From positions 1-64,000 of the forward strand of contig SVNH01000006.1 of assembly GCA_015067005.1 (NCBI GenBank): 64,000 nucleotides of DNA, read 5' to 3'. The DNA comes from Ruminococcus flavefaciens (GTDB lineage: Bacteria > Bacillota > Clostridia > Oscillospirales > Ruminococcaceae). The notes beneath the pieces are model-generated. The model had not been told where the DNA came from. It searched no databases and saw only the letters and a list, made by a program, of their open reading frames with translations. Both the position numbers and the translations under genes were made by a program. Of this stretch, positions 1-9,520 are shown piece after piece (position 1 is the first letter of the stretch; each line of letters begins with the position of its first letter).

Positions 1-34
1 TCATTTGGTATAATTTTTCTGTAGGAGTGATATT

Positions 35-598
35 GTGAATAAGAATCTTGAATTGTTCCTGACCTTTATGAAGATCGGAGCATTTACCTTTGGCGGCGGT
101 TATGCGATGATACCGCTGATACAGAAGGAAGTTTGCGAAAACAAAAAATGGCTGAATGAAAAGGATATCACCGATATTGTTGCAATCTCTGAGTCAACGC
201 CCGGACCGATCGCTATCAATGCCGCAACCTTTGTAGGATATAAGACATCGGGTTTTCTCGGTGCGTGTATGGCTACTATCGGAGTTGTCCTGCCATCGTT
301 TCTTATCATTTCGCTTATCTCCATGATATTGACACATTTTCAGAGCATCAGACCGGTAAGGTATGCTTTTATGGGTATCCGTGCAGCCGTGCTTGCACTG
401 ATACTGAAGGCACTGTGGATGATGTTTAATCAGGTGAAGAAGAAAAAGAAACCGTTTTCCTATGCGATCATGGGACTTTCTCTTGTACTGACTGCTTTTC
501 TGAAAATTGATGCTGTCTTTGTCATTATCGGCTGCGGCTTGTTTGGTTTGATTTGGTCGCTTTTGAGCAGAAAGGAGCAAAGCAATGGTACTGATTAA
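35..598 (+). CDS. Chromate transporter family protein, short half-size subunit 1
   Basis: ORF; FTFGGGYAMIPLIQKEV and SESTPGPIAINAATFVGY motifs typical of ChrA half-transporters; paired with the next ORF. Confidence 0.9.
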   Translation: MNKNLELFLTFMKIGAFTFGGGYAMIPLIQKEVCENKKWLNEKDITDIVAISESTPGPIAINAATFVGYKTSGFLGACMATIGVVLPSFLIISLISMILTHFQSIRPVRYAFMGIRAAVLALILKALWMMFNQVKKKKKPFSYAIMGLSLVLTAFLKIDAVFVIIGCGLFGLIWSLLSRKEQSNGTD

Positions 599-1151
599 AC
601 TGTTTCTTGCCTTTCTGAAAATAGGTGCGTTCACATTCGGCGGCGGATATGCAATGATCGCAATGATACAGGCGGAAGCAGAACGTCAGGGCTGGCTGAC
701 ACAAGAGGAACTTGTCGATTTTGTGGCTTTGAGTGAAAGCACACCCGGACCGCTTGCAGTGAATATGGCTACATTTGTAGGGATGAGAACTTGTGGTGTG
801 CTCGGAGCAATCATCGCAACACTTGGTATTGTTCTGCCGTCATTTATCATTATACTCATCATTGCAAAGTTTTTTGAGAAGTATAAGAAAAGCAAGGCTG
901 TCGGCGGTATCATGTCTGGATTGAAGCCTGCCGTAGTCGGAATGATCGGAGCCGCATTTATAACTGTCGCGAGAACTGTGTTTTTTCCTTCAGGTGTCAG
1001 CGTATCGGCTTTTTCAGATGTAAGTTTCTGGGTATTTCTCGGATTATTCGCCGTTACAGCCGCGCTTGCGTTCAAAAAGGTTCACCCGATCAAGATCATT
1101 ATTCTGTCTGCGGTGATAGGGGTAGGTGCAGGGTACGGAATGGGTTTATAA
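585..1151 (+). CDS. Chromate transporter family protein, short half-size subunit 2
   Basis: ORF overlapping the previous gene; FTFGGGYAMIAMIQ...SESTPGPLAVNMATFVG motifs. Confidence 0.9.
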   Translation: MVLIKLFLAFLKIGAFTFGGGYAMIAMIQAEAERQGWLTQEELVDFVALSESTPGPLAVNMATFVGMRTCGVLGAIIATLGIVLPSFIIILIIAKFFEKYKKSKAVGGIMSGLKPAVVGMIGAAFITVARTVFFPSGVSVSAFSDVSFWVFLGLFAVTAALAFKKVHPIKIIILSAVIGVGAGYGMGL

Positions 1152-1170
1152 TAGAATTTAGAAAAACATA

Positions 1171-1199
1171 TTGACATTTTTCTATGTGTATGATATAAT
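1171..1199 (+). promoter_or_regulatory. Consensus sigma-A-type promoter (TTGACA-17-TATAAT) with flanking inverted repeat TTTTCTA/TAGAAAA
   Basis: TTGACA at 1171-1176, TATAAT at 1194-1199; TTTTCTA 1178-1184 and TAGAAAA 1201-1207 form an operator-like repeat. Confidence 0.75.
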
Positions 1200-1228
1200 A
1201 TAGAAAATCTTCGATATGAGGTGAGGAC

Positions 1229-1345
1229 GTGGAGCTTTCAAACAAGCAGATCACTGTGATATTCAAAGCCCTGTGCGATGAAAACAGAGTGCAGATATTC
1301 AGAATCCTGCAAAACGGCGAACTATGCGCTTGTCATCTCCTTTAG
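1229..1345 (+). pseudogene. Truncated ArsR-family regulator (N-terminal 38 aa only)
   Basis: GTG start; VELSNKQITVIFKALCDENRVQIFRILQNGELCACHLL* matches the start of the ArsR wHTH and then stops. Confidence 0.75.
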
Positions 1346-2483
1346 GATAGACTCGTTTCCTTATTAAATGGTATGGTGACAGGAGTTCTGTTCAGACATA
1401 TATCCTGCAATATCTGATCGAATGTCCTTGGCATGAAGGTGCTGTTCACACCCAAAACAGGCTTTCCTCCGTTTCTTGCAATACCCGACGCAAGTGCAGC
1501 AGCGGTCTCTTCAGCAATGCCCACATCAAAGAATTGCCCCTTGAACTGCCTGCGTTTATCCGCATCAAAGCCCATAATCCCCGGAGTAGCGGCATTTACG
1601 CCGCATACCGCTCTGTCTTTTTATTTTCTCTGTATGATAATTTCCGGTAATGGAGCCGTAGTTCTCCCCACTCCAGTCCCATTTGCCCTCGCCTGTTTCG
1701 GTATCGAAGGGCATATGCCAGTGCCATTCTTCTCTGTTTTCCTCGGCAGGCCTATATCCCTTGCCCTTCTGCGTTACGATATGTACAGCGACAGGTCTGA
1801 CCGAACCCTTTACACTTCTGAACGCATCTATAAGCTGTTCAAGATTATTCCCTTCCTTTACAAAAACATAGTCAAGCCCCATTGCGGTAAACAGGTTCGT
1901 TTCGGCTTTTCCGTTCCCATCGCGCAGAGCTTTCAGATTTTTGTACATACCGCCGTGGATTTCAGCTATAGACATATCGTTGTCGTTCACTACGATGATA
2001 AGATTGGTATTCATCTCACCAGCAAAGTCGATGCCTTCAAGCGCCTCGCCGCCGCTGAGCGAGCCGTCCTATCACTGCGATCACGTTTTCATTTCTGCCC
2101 ATAAGGTCTCTGCCCTTGGCGAGCCCTGCCGCAAGGCTCACGGAGGTCGATGTATGCCCTATATTGAAAAAGTCATGTTCGCTCTCAGCAGGCTGCGTAT
2201 ATCCCGAAATATCCCCGAAGTGAGCAGCATCGGTGAAGGCAAGCCGCCTTCCGGTGAGCATTTTGTGAGTATAGCACTGGTGTGAAACATCAAATACCAT
2301 CTTGTCTGCCGGTGAATCAAAAACATAATGAAGCGCTATCGTTGCTTCGACCATGCCGAAATTCGGACCGAAATGCCCTCCACACTTTGAAAGTCGGTTC
2401 ATAAGAGCTTCTCTGACTTCTCCGGAGAGCTGCTTCAGCTCGCTGATGTTTAGTTTTTTCAGATCCTTGAGACTGTCTATCAT
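1342..2483 (-). pseudogene. 1-deoxy-D-xylulose-5-phosphate synthase-like gene, frameshifted and 3'-truncated
   Basis: Three consecutive minus-strand ORF pieces (2483-2037, 2014-1565, 1575-1342) read as one DXS-like protein; frameshift inside the GDGSLSGGEALEG TPP motif near 2030-2075, another near 1570-1620, and no C-terminal domain. Confidence 0.85.
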
Positions 2484-2529
2484 ATTGAGTATATCATAAA
2501 TAACATTTTACCTCATTTCATTTTATAAA

Positions 2530-3948
2530 CTAATATTTTACCGACAGACCATCGGGGTGTTCGCCTGACCGATCTCTTTCGGGCATACAGGACAGATATG
2601 ACATATCGTCAGCGTTCGCTTCCTTTTCGCGTGCGAATATGATCTTATAAGCTGATGCATTCAAAACCAATGCCCCTGTCCATGCGCATATCTCGGCGTA
2701 AGCAGTTGCCTTGAAACCTGTCTGACCGATAAGCAATGATATCGTGCCTATACGCAGTACCATTTCTGCGATACCCGATATCATTGGAACAAGCGGAAAG
2801 CCCATACCCTGTACCGCATTGCGGAATACAAACAGCATATCGACCGCAAACAGCATTGCACCGCATATAGGAAGAAATTCTGCGGCGTAGGTTATTTGCT
2901 CTCTGCCCGAAAGAAGCCGTGAGGCAAGCCACTCGGGGAAAAACGTCATTACCGTACCAAGCACTGCATAGGCTGTCAGCGCAATGAAAAGGCAGACCTT
3001 CAGTCCCTCGCCTATTCTGTCAAAACGCTTTGCGCCGAAATTCTGACCAGTGTACGCCGACATTGCAAATCCCGCTGTACAGGCAGGCTGCATGAACATA
3101 TTGATGTACTTGCTGCACGCCGAATATGCCGACGTAAAAGCCACTCCGAGTCCGTTTACATAATACTGCACCGCCATACAGCCTATCGCGGTTATTGAAT
3201 TCATCAGCGCCATAGGCACTCCGTTTTTCATCAGCTGTCCATATAAAGCACCGTCAGGCTTGAAGTCGCCATCCTGCTTTTTCAGAAAATCAATACTGCG
3301 CAGCTTTTGCAGACATACCGTACCCGATATTATTTGCGAGACTACGGTTGCAGCCGCAGCACCCCATACACCCGTATGCAGAACAAGTATAAAAAAGCTG
3401 TCCATCGTGATGTTGAGAAGCGAAGAAACAACTATAGCCCTGAGAGGTGTTTTGCTGTCTCCGAGCGAACGGAGAATGCCCGCACTCATATTGTAGAATA
3501 TCGTTGACGAAAGTCCGCCGAACAATATGTAGCCGTAAGTCAGACTGTCACCGATTATGCTTTTGTCCGTCTGCATGAGTTTCAGGACAGGATACAAAAA
3601 AGCTATACTGAGTATCGTTAGTATACCCGTTATCATTGCTGCGAGACGTACCATAGCAGACATGGTGCGGCGAAGCTCCGAGAAATTCTTTTCACCGTAT
3701 CTCTGAGCGATAAGCACCGAAAAGCCGTTCGCAAGCCCCATAGAAAACCCGATTATCAAAAAGCACAGCGAACCCATGTTTCCTACTGCCGCAAGTGCGT
3801 TGTCACCCAATCCTCTGCCGACGATAGCCGTGTCCGCAAATGAGTAGAACTGCTGTAACATTCCCGTTGCAAGCATCGGGAAGAAAAAACGCAATATCGC
3901 ACGGCTTGGTTTTCCCTGAGTAAAATCAATATTTCCGCTCATATACAC
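2530..3948 (-). CDS. MATE family efflux transporter
   Basis: 472-aa polytopic protein; FFFPMLATGMLQQFYSFADTAIVGRGLGDNALAAVG is a typical MATE N-terminus. Confidence 0.92.
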   Translation of the reverse strand: MYMSGNIDFTQGKPSRAILRFFFPMLATGMLQQFYSFADTAIVGRGLGDNALAAVGNMGSLCFLIIGFSMGLANGFSVLIAQRYGEKNFSELRRTMSAMVRLAAMITGILTILSIAFLYPVLKLMQTDKSIIGDSLTYGYILFGGLSSTIFYNMSAGILRSLGDSKTPLRAIVVSSLLNITMDSFFILVLHTGVWGAAAATVVSQIISGTVCLQKLRSIDFLKKQDGDFKPDGALYGQLMKNGVPMALMNSITAIGCMAVQYYVNGLGVAFTSAYSACSKYINMFMQPACTAGFAMSAYTGQNFGAKRFDRIGEGLKVCLFIALTAYAVLGTVMTFFPEWLASRLLSGREQITYAAEFLPICGAMLFAVDMLFVFRNAVQGMGFPLVPMISGIAEMVLRIGTISLLIGQTGFKATAYAEICAWTGALVLNASAYKIIFAREKEANADDMSYLSCMPERDRSGEHPDGLSVKY

Positions 3949-4072
3949 AACAACTCCTTTTTACTCTCTCAGATCATACCACTATTATACGATTGTCAAT
4001 AATAATTTTCTATCTATTCTATTGATTTTTTGTCGAAACTATGGTATAGTTAAGCTATGCGGGGGTGATGCT

Positions 4073-4825
4073 GTGAATACAAACAGAGAACTCAATTATC
4101 GTCTTTATATTCAGACGGAAGAGGACTTCCGGCGAACAGAAATACGAAGTGAATTTGCAAGATATGATGACATAAAAAACGGCGACATCGAAAAGGTGCG
4201 CAAAAACATCATCGAGATAAAGGCGCACTACTACGAGGGCAAAGGTATGCTTTCTGACAGTCTTCTTAAAAACAATCAGTATCATTTGGCTATCGGTGTA
4301 GGGATAATAGCGCGTGTATGCATAGACGGCGGCATGAAGCACAATATCGCTTATACGCTGAGCGATATTTATATCCGCCGAGCGGACAAATGCCGTGAGC
4401 CGCAGGATATCATTGAGCTTACAGGAACTATGATGCTCGATTTTGCAGGACGTATGGCAGATATACGAAAGGAGAAAGGAGTATCGCTCCATGTCCGCAG
4501 AACGGTCGATTACATTTATAATAATCTCCATAAACCGCTGACTCTGAAAAAAGCGGCGGAACATGAACATCTCGACCCAAGCTATCTTTCAAAGCTGTTC
4601 GCAATGGAAATGGGGATACCGATAAAGGCGTATATCCTCAAAGCGAAAATAATGACTGCACAGAATATTCTGATATTCTCTGATTTTTCTATCGCCAACA
4701 TCGCAGACTCGCTCGGTTTTTCATCACAAAGCGCATTTACGGCGGCTTTCCGCAAGATCACGGGACTGACTCCGCTGCAATACCGCAACAGATATAGTGA
4801 AGAATACTCTCTGCGGAAAGGGTAA
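4073..4825 (+). CDS. AraC family transcriptional regulator
   Basis: C-terminal double HTH (YLSKLFAMEMGIPIKAYILKAKI...IANIADSLGFSSQSAFTAAFRKITGLTPLQYRNR); GTG start assumed within ORF 4022-4825. Confidence 0.9.
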   Translation: MNTNRELNYRLYIQTEEDFRRTEIRSEFARYDDIKNGDIEKVRKNIIEIKAHYYEGKGMLSDSLLKNNQYHLAIGVGIIARVCIDGGMKHNIAYTLSDIYIRRADKCREPQDIIELTGTMMLDFAGRMADIRKEKGVSLHVRRTVDYIYNNLHKPLTLKKAAEHEHLDPSYLSKLFAMEMGIPIKAYILKAKIMTAQNILIFSDFSIANIADSLGFSSQSAFTAAFRKITGLTPLQYRNRYSEEYSLRKG

Positions 4826-4848
4826 GACACGATACAGCACCAAATAAA

Positions 4849-4886
4849 ACAGCCGTCTGTAAGAAAAAGGCCATACAGACGGCTGT
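4849..4886 (+). terminator. Rho-independent terminator candidate
   Basis: ACAGCCGTCTGTA/TACAGACGGCTGT stem immediately after the AraC gene. Confidence 0.65.
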
Positions 4887-4965
4887 TGTTGTCAGCGTTA
4901 CACACCTATCGAATCCGTGTATATCGGAATATCCGATTCGGCTTTTTTCACGGCTTCTTCAAGCG

Positions 4966-5208
4966 TTAGCCCGTAGAAATTGCCTGCGGAGAAATTTCTT
5001 CCCGAGCGCATCTATTTCTGCAAGCTTTTTCCACCTGCACAAGATTGGAAAACTCCGCACCTACCGCATAAGCCTCGGCCCCAAGAGCCTTGACTTCTTC
5101 AAGCACCTTAGCACAGTTTTCCGCTTTTCTTGCGTGAAGAATCAGGTTGCAGCCTATACCTCTTGCGGCACCTGTGATAAGCGCCCATTTCCCATTTACG
5201 TCAACCAT
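4966..5208 (-). pseudogene. Short-chain dehydrogenase/reductase fragment with internal deletion
   Basis: WALITGAARGIG runs directly into CNLILHARKAENCAKVLEEVKALGAEAYAV; the residues between, and the catalytic region, are missing. Confidence 0.7.
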
Positions 5209-6211
5209 TGAAGTCCTCCTTCATCTTCTCTGCTGCTTCGATAACTCTGTCGCACCATTTATCGAATTCCTCATCATCACGCTGACATTCCGGATGAGCG
5301 AGAACATACTCGACAGTTTGCCTTATTCCCTCACGCGCGCTGATTTCCGCACTGAACGATGGAACTAGCTTCTTCACCTTTGAGTTGTCGAACACCACCG
5401 AACATGCCTTGTCTCCGATAAGGCTTCCGGTAAAATCGTAGTCTTTCCCGAGCACTGCGAGCGTTTCGGACGACACATAGTAAGGCTTCAGCTGAACACC
5501 AAGTGTGTCTGCTATATAGCCGTATATCTCGTTCCAGCTCACGCTCTCGTCCGATGTGATGTGAAAAGTCTCTCCTATCGCCGCAGGGTTGCCGATAAGC
5601 CCTGCATACGCCTTGGCAAAGTCGCTGTTATGAGTTATCGTCCAGATCGAAGTCCCGTCGCCGTGGATTATCACGGGCTTGCCGTCTCTGATACGCTTTA
5701 TGACCTGCCAGCTGCCGTTTTTGCCGTGAACTCCGAGGGGTACGCTGCGCTCATCGTAAGTGTGACTCGGGCGCACTATCGTTACGGGGAAGCCGTCCTC
5801 GCGGTAACGTGTGAGCAGGTATTCCTCGCAAGCCTTTTTATTGCGCGAATATTCCCAGTAGGGGTTCGTTTCCTCGGTGATCTTATAGCCCTGCATAGGC
5901 TTTCTATATGCTGATGCAGAGCTTATGTATATGAACTGCTTTGTTTTTCTGTTAAACAGCCTGAAATCACGTTCAAGCTGCGAGGGCACGAAGCCGATGA
6001 ACTCGCCTACACAGTCGAACTCCATACCGCCGAGCTTTTCTGCGGCAGACTTTTCGTCGCTGATGTCACAGTTTATCACCCTGACATTTTCGGGCAATGC
6101 GGCATTTCTGTTCCCGCGGTTGAGCAGCCACAGCTCGTTGCCGCGCAGTGCGAGAAACCGTGTTATCGCCATGCTGATAGTCCCCGTTCCGCCGATAAAC
6201 AGTATTTTCAT
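5201..6211 (-). CDS. NAD-dependent epimerase/dehydratase family protein (extended SDR)
   Basis: N-terminal KILFIGGTGTISMAITRFLALRG; YISSASAYRKP; 336 aa. Confidence 0.9.
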   Translation of the reverse strand: MKILFIGGTGTISMAITRFLALRGNELWLLNRGNRNAALPENVRVINCDISDEKSAAEKLGGMEFDCVGEFIGFVPSQLERDFRLFNRKTKQFIYISSASAYRKPMQGYKITEETNPYWEYSRNKKACEEYLLTRYREDGFPVTIVRPSHTYDERSVPLGVHGKNGSWQVIKRIRDGKPVIIHGDGTSIWTITHNSDFAKAYAGLIGNPAAIGETFHITSDESVSWNEIYGYIADTLGVQLKPYYVSSETLAVLGKDYDFTGSLIGDKACSVVFDNSKVKKLVPSFSAEISAREGIRQTVEYVLAHPECQRDDEEFDKWCDRVIEAAEKMKEDFNG

Positions 6212-6220
6212 AGCTCCTCC

Positions 6221-7399
6221 TTACAGTACGGTATGTGCGGCTATTTTGTATATCTCGGCAACATCGTGCTTGTCAAGCTGAACAAATCCGCCTGTTTTGC
6301 CGTCACCAATGCCGAATTTCTCAACAAGCACAGGTATATCTTCCTCCTTTGCCCCGAGCTCCGAGAAGTTTATCGGCATACCAATACTTTTAAGAAATAC
6401 ACGGAACCTGTGTATACTTTCAAGAGCAGTGGCTTCGGGATCTTCATAATTCATCTGACAGCCGAAAACACGGGTCGCCATCTGACAGAACCGCATTACA
6501 TTATGACCGTGTACATACTCCATCCACGCAGGCATTATCACGGCAAGTCCGGCGCCGTGAGCCACATCGTACAATCCAGAAAGCTCATGTTCAAGTCCGT
6601 GGCTGTTCCAGTCCTGCTGTCTGCCCACGCCGCAGATATTTGTGTGTGCGACTGTTCCTGCCCACATGATATTGGCACGGGCTTCATAGTTATTCGGGTC
6701 AGCGATAACGCGGGGTGTTTCTTTCAGCATAGTCAGCAGAACAGCTTCGCAAAGGCGGTCGGTGATCTCAACCTCTTCCGTGTTTGTGAAATAGCGCTCG
6801 AAAACGTGTGCCATAATGTCTGTTGCTCCGCAGGCAGTCTGATATGCAGGCAGAGTCTGCGTCAGGGAAGGATCCATTATCGAGAACTTCGGGCGCAGCA
6901 GATCTGAGCCTGTTCCTCGCTTGAGCATACCGTCCTCTTTGGTGACAACGGAATCTCCCGAACCTTCGCTCCCGGCCGCGGCGATAGTAAGAACTGTTGC
7001 GACAGGCAGAGCTTTTTCGACGGGCTTGCCGCAGTACATATCCCAGAAATCGCCGTTATAAGGCACGCCTATCGCTATGGCTTTTGACGAGTCTATGACC
7101 GAACCGCCGCCTACTGCCAGAATAAAGTCAACATCCTCGGCTCTGCACAGTTCTATACCCTTATAAACAAGAGTATCACGGGGATTCGGCTTAACACCGC
7201 CAAGCTCGCAGTATTCTACACCTGCATTTTCAAGCGATTTTTTTACGATGTCGATAAGTCCCGACTTTACAGCCGAGCCGCCTCCGTAGTGTATAAGTAC
7301 CTTGTTTCCGCCGTACTTCTTAACAAAATTCCCTGCTTCGGCTGCACGTCCTTTTCCGAATACAAATTCTGTCGGGCTGTAAAAATTGAAGTTTTCCAT
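6221..7399 (-). CDS. Iron-containing alcohol dehydrogenase (YqhD/BdhA-like)
   Basis: ENFNFYSPTEFVFGKG...GGGSVIDSSKAIAIG...HGLEHELSG...AHGAGLAVIMPAW; start chosen at MENFNF behind an AGGAGG-like RBS. Confidence 0.93.
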   Translation of the reverse strand: MENFNFYSPTEFVFGKGRAAEAGNFVKKYGGNKVLIHYGGGSAVKSGLIDIVKKSLENAGVEYCELGGVKPNPRDTLVYKGIELCRAEDVDFILAVGGGSVIDSSKAIAIGVPYNGDFWDMYCGKPVEKALPVATVLTIAAAGSEGSGDSVVTKEDGMLKRGTGSDLLRPKFSIMDPSLTQTLPAYQTACGATDIMAHVFERYFTNTEEVEITDRLCEAVLLTMLKETPRVIADPNNYEARANIMWAGTVAHTNICGVGRQQDWNSHGLEHELSGLYDVAHGAGLAVIMPAWMEYVHGHNVMRFCQMATRVFGCQMNYEDPEATALESIHRFRVFLKSIGMPINFSELGAKEEDIPVLVEKFGIGDGKTGGFVQLDKHDVAEIYKIAAHTVL

Positions 7400-7449
7400 A
7401 AAGATTTTCCTCCTTTGATTTATGATCTCTGAAATACGAGTGTGTATTA

Positions 7450-8198
7450 TTACTGTGGTTCGCTGCAAAGATATGCGAGTACAAAAACTGTTGGTGAGTT
7501 CCAGTATATAGTGATCTCATTGAGCGAGTAGCTTGCTGTATCGTCCGCATAGCACTTCATGGGCGGAGTTCCATCGGGTATGACCTTTCTTGCAAACAGG
7601 TCGGAAAGATGTTTGTTGGGACCTCCCGCTATCATTCCCGGTATGCATTCCTCTATGCCGTCAGCAAAAGCGGGACGAAGATGAGGATAATTACACCTGA
7701 ACTCTCCTATCCCCGTGATATAGCTTATGCCGAGAGCATTGCACCGAGAAGACAATGAATATGACTGTTCGCATATTCGCGGCAGGTATGGTCGCCGAAA
7801 ATAACATCTGTTATTGCAAATATCATAGCTTTTTTCATAAGTATCATATTGCTGCCACAGCGCAGGTAATAGAATGCCTTCGAGACTTTGTCAAAAACAT
7901 CATCATATACATCATTTCCGATACAGAACACTGAGGATGTTTTGCCTCCTGCATATACAAAGTATCTTCCGTTTTCTGTCAGCTCCGAAAAATCGGCAAT
8001 ATATACGTTGTCACCCGATGCATCGTCCGGTCCGACAGATAACGTATTCCCTGAATAACGAACATTTCTGTTTAGATCCATAACTGTAAAGCTGTCACAT
8101 TCAAACGGAATAACGGCTTTCTTCGTGCCTGATGGGAGATATCCCGCCTGATCGACAAAAATACCGAACGGTGTGGTACGGGGAATAAGCACAGTCAT
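7450..8198 (-). pseudogene. Glycoside hydrolase family 9 cellulase remnant (N-terminal Ig-like domain plus C-terminal catalytic fragment)
   Basis: ORF 8198-7725: FGIFVDQAGYLPSGTKKAVIPF (CelD_N-like); ORF 7755-7450: YITGIGEFRCNYPHLRPAFADGIEECIPGMIAGGPNKHLSD (GH9 C-terminal region); the bulk of the catalytic domain is deleted and the frames differ. Confidence 0.75.
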
Positions 8199-8422
8199 TT
8201 CAAAATATTTTCTGTTCGTAATATCACCTGCCTTCGTATATCCTTATGTTATTATATCAGTTGAACAATGAAATCATCTATCAATTCTATTGTGTATTTG
8301 TCAAAAAATGGTGTTTTTGAGATTTTTCAATGTATTTTTAAGTGTTAGGTAGTAATACAAGAGTAAATAGTAGTGAAACAAAAATTGTTCATATATGGCA
8401 GCTTATAGTTATATGTTTTTGA

Positions 8423-8614
8423 TCAGGACGAAATTGACAATGAGGAAAATAGCAAGAAGACTATTATCGTTTCAAGGAAATACTCTTTTGCTTCTTCATG
8501 GTCCGTCCAGACCTCACGCCTGCCGTTGCATACGGTAGTTGCCTTACGTGACTTCGGCATTGCCAATTCGGGTATTGCTAACATTTGAAGCACCTCCAAT
8601 TTCATAATAACCAT
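8423..8614 (-). CDS. Small mobile-element-associated protein (ATTVCNGRREVWTDHEEAKEYFLE motif), possibly truncated
   Basis: 63-aa ORF; motif recalled from small proteins in Firmicutes integrative elements; next to a recombinase remnant. Confidence 0.45.
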   Translation of the reverse strand: MVIMKLEVLQMLAIPELAMPKSRKATTVCNGRREVWTDHEEAKEYFLETIIVFLLFSSLSISS

Positions 8615-8921
8615 ATTATAGCCTATGATGTTTTTGGAGTCCAGCCCTGCGGAGAAATTGTAACCATTCTTGTGCAGGGCGCAGCAATTTCAGAAACAAA
8701 TCCGTTGCAGTTTCACGATTCCTCGCTTGGCACATGAACGGCGAGCCATCTGATGAACATATCAATCCTCCAAATCGCATAAATCTGTTCCTCGATCTCC
8801 TGAAAATCCTTTAGGTAGGTATCATCATTTTTCGTAACTCTGAGTTTCATCTGATTGACATTGTTGTTGATGCGCCATCCGAGGGCGCTGCTCTTGAAGC
8901 TCTTGATAGAGTTACCGAAAA

Positions 8922-9356
8922 ATGAGAAGACGATTATCCCAACGCTATGAATCCAAAATTAGTCAGCTCGACAATGCGATACAGCTCCTCTTCATGGACA
9001 GGGCAAACGGAAAGATTACAGATGAGCGTTACGATATGCTTTCAGCCAACTTTGAAAAGGAGCAGTCCGAGCTTAAAGCGAAGCTCAATGCTCTTGATTC
9101 ACAGCTTGACGAAATGAAAGTGCGAGAGAAGTGTGTCAGAGACTTCATTAACAACGCAAAGCAGTACACGGAGATACACAGGCTCACTACCGAGATACTG
9201 AAAACATTCATCTGTCGCATTGAAGTCTACGAGAAGGCGGTCAAGCATTCAAGGACTTGTGGTAATCGAGTCGTGATCTACTTCACATTCTCGGCTGACA
9301 AGGCAATAATGATTGACAGAATAATAAACGAAAACGGCGATATACTGGTACTTTAA
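8922..9356 (+). pseudogene. C-terminal fragment of a large serine recombinase (DUF4368-like tail)
   Basis: QLLFMDRANGKITDERYDMLSANFEKEQSELKAKL...FICRIEVYEKAVKHS...IYFTFS; no catalytic domain upstream. Confidence 0.75.
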
Positions 9357-9365
9357 CAACGAAAA

Positions 9366-9391
9366 TCTCCGAGGGTCACCTCCCTCGGAGA
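9366..9391 (+). terminator. Rho-independent terminator candidate
   Basis: TCTCCGAGGG/CCCTCGGAGA hairpin directly after the recombinase fragment. Confidence 0.6.
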
Positions 9392-9495
9392 AAACATAAA
9401 TATCAATTGTTCGTTAAGAAACGTGAGATAAGTGTAGTGATATGATTTTTTATAACGTAAGCCCCCTTTTGAATGTTTACTTAGTAGGTATATTC

Positions 9496-9516
9496 AGACG
9501 AAGCATAGCTTCGTCT
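9496..9516. repeat. Tight 9-bp hairpin with ATA loop
   Basis: AGACGAAGC-ATA-GCTTCGTCT. Confidence 0.7.
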
Positions 9517-9520
9517 ACCA

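Noticed and set aside
1433-2104. 223-aa plus-strand ORF
   Set aside because: Antisense to the dxs remnant, whose minus-strand translation has clear DXS homology.
5561-6907. Several plus-strand ORFs over 100 aa (5561-5914, 5925-6281, 6233-6907)
   Set aside because: Antisense to well-supported epimerase and alcohol dehydrogenase genes.
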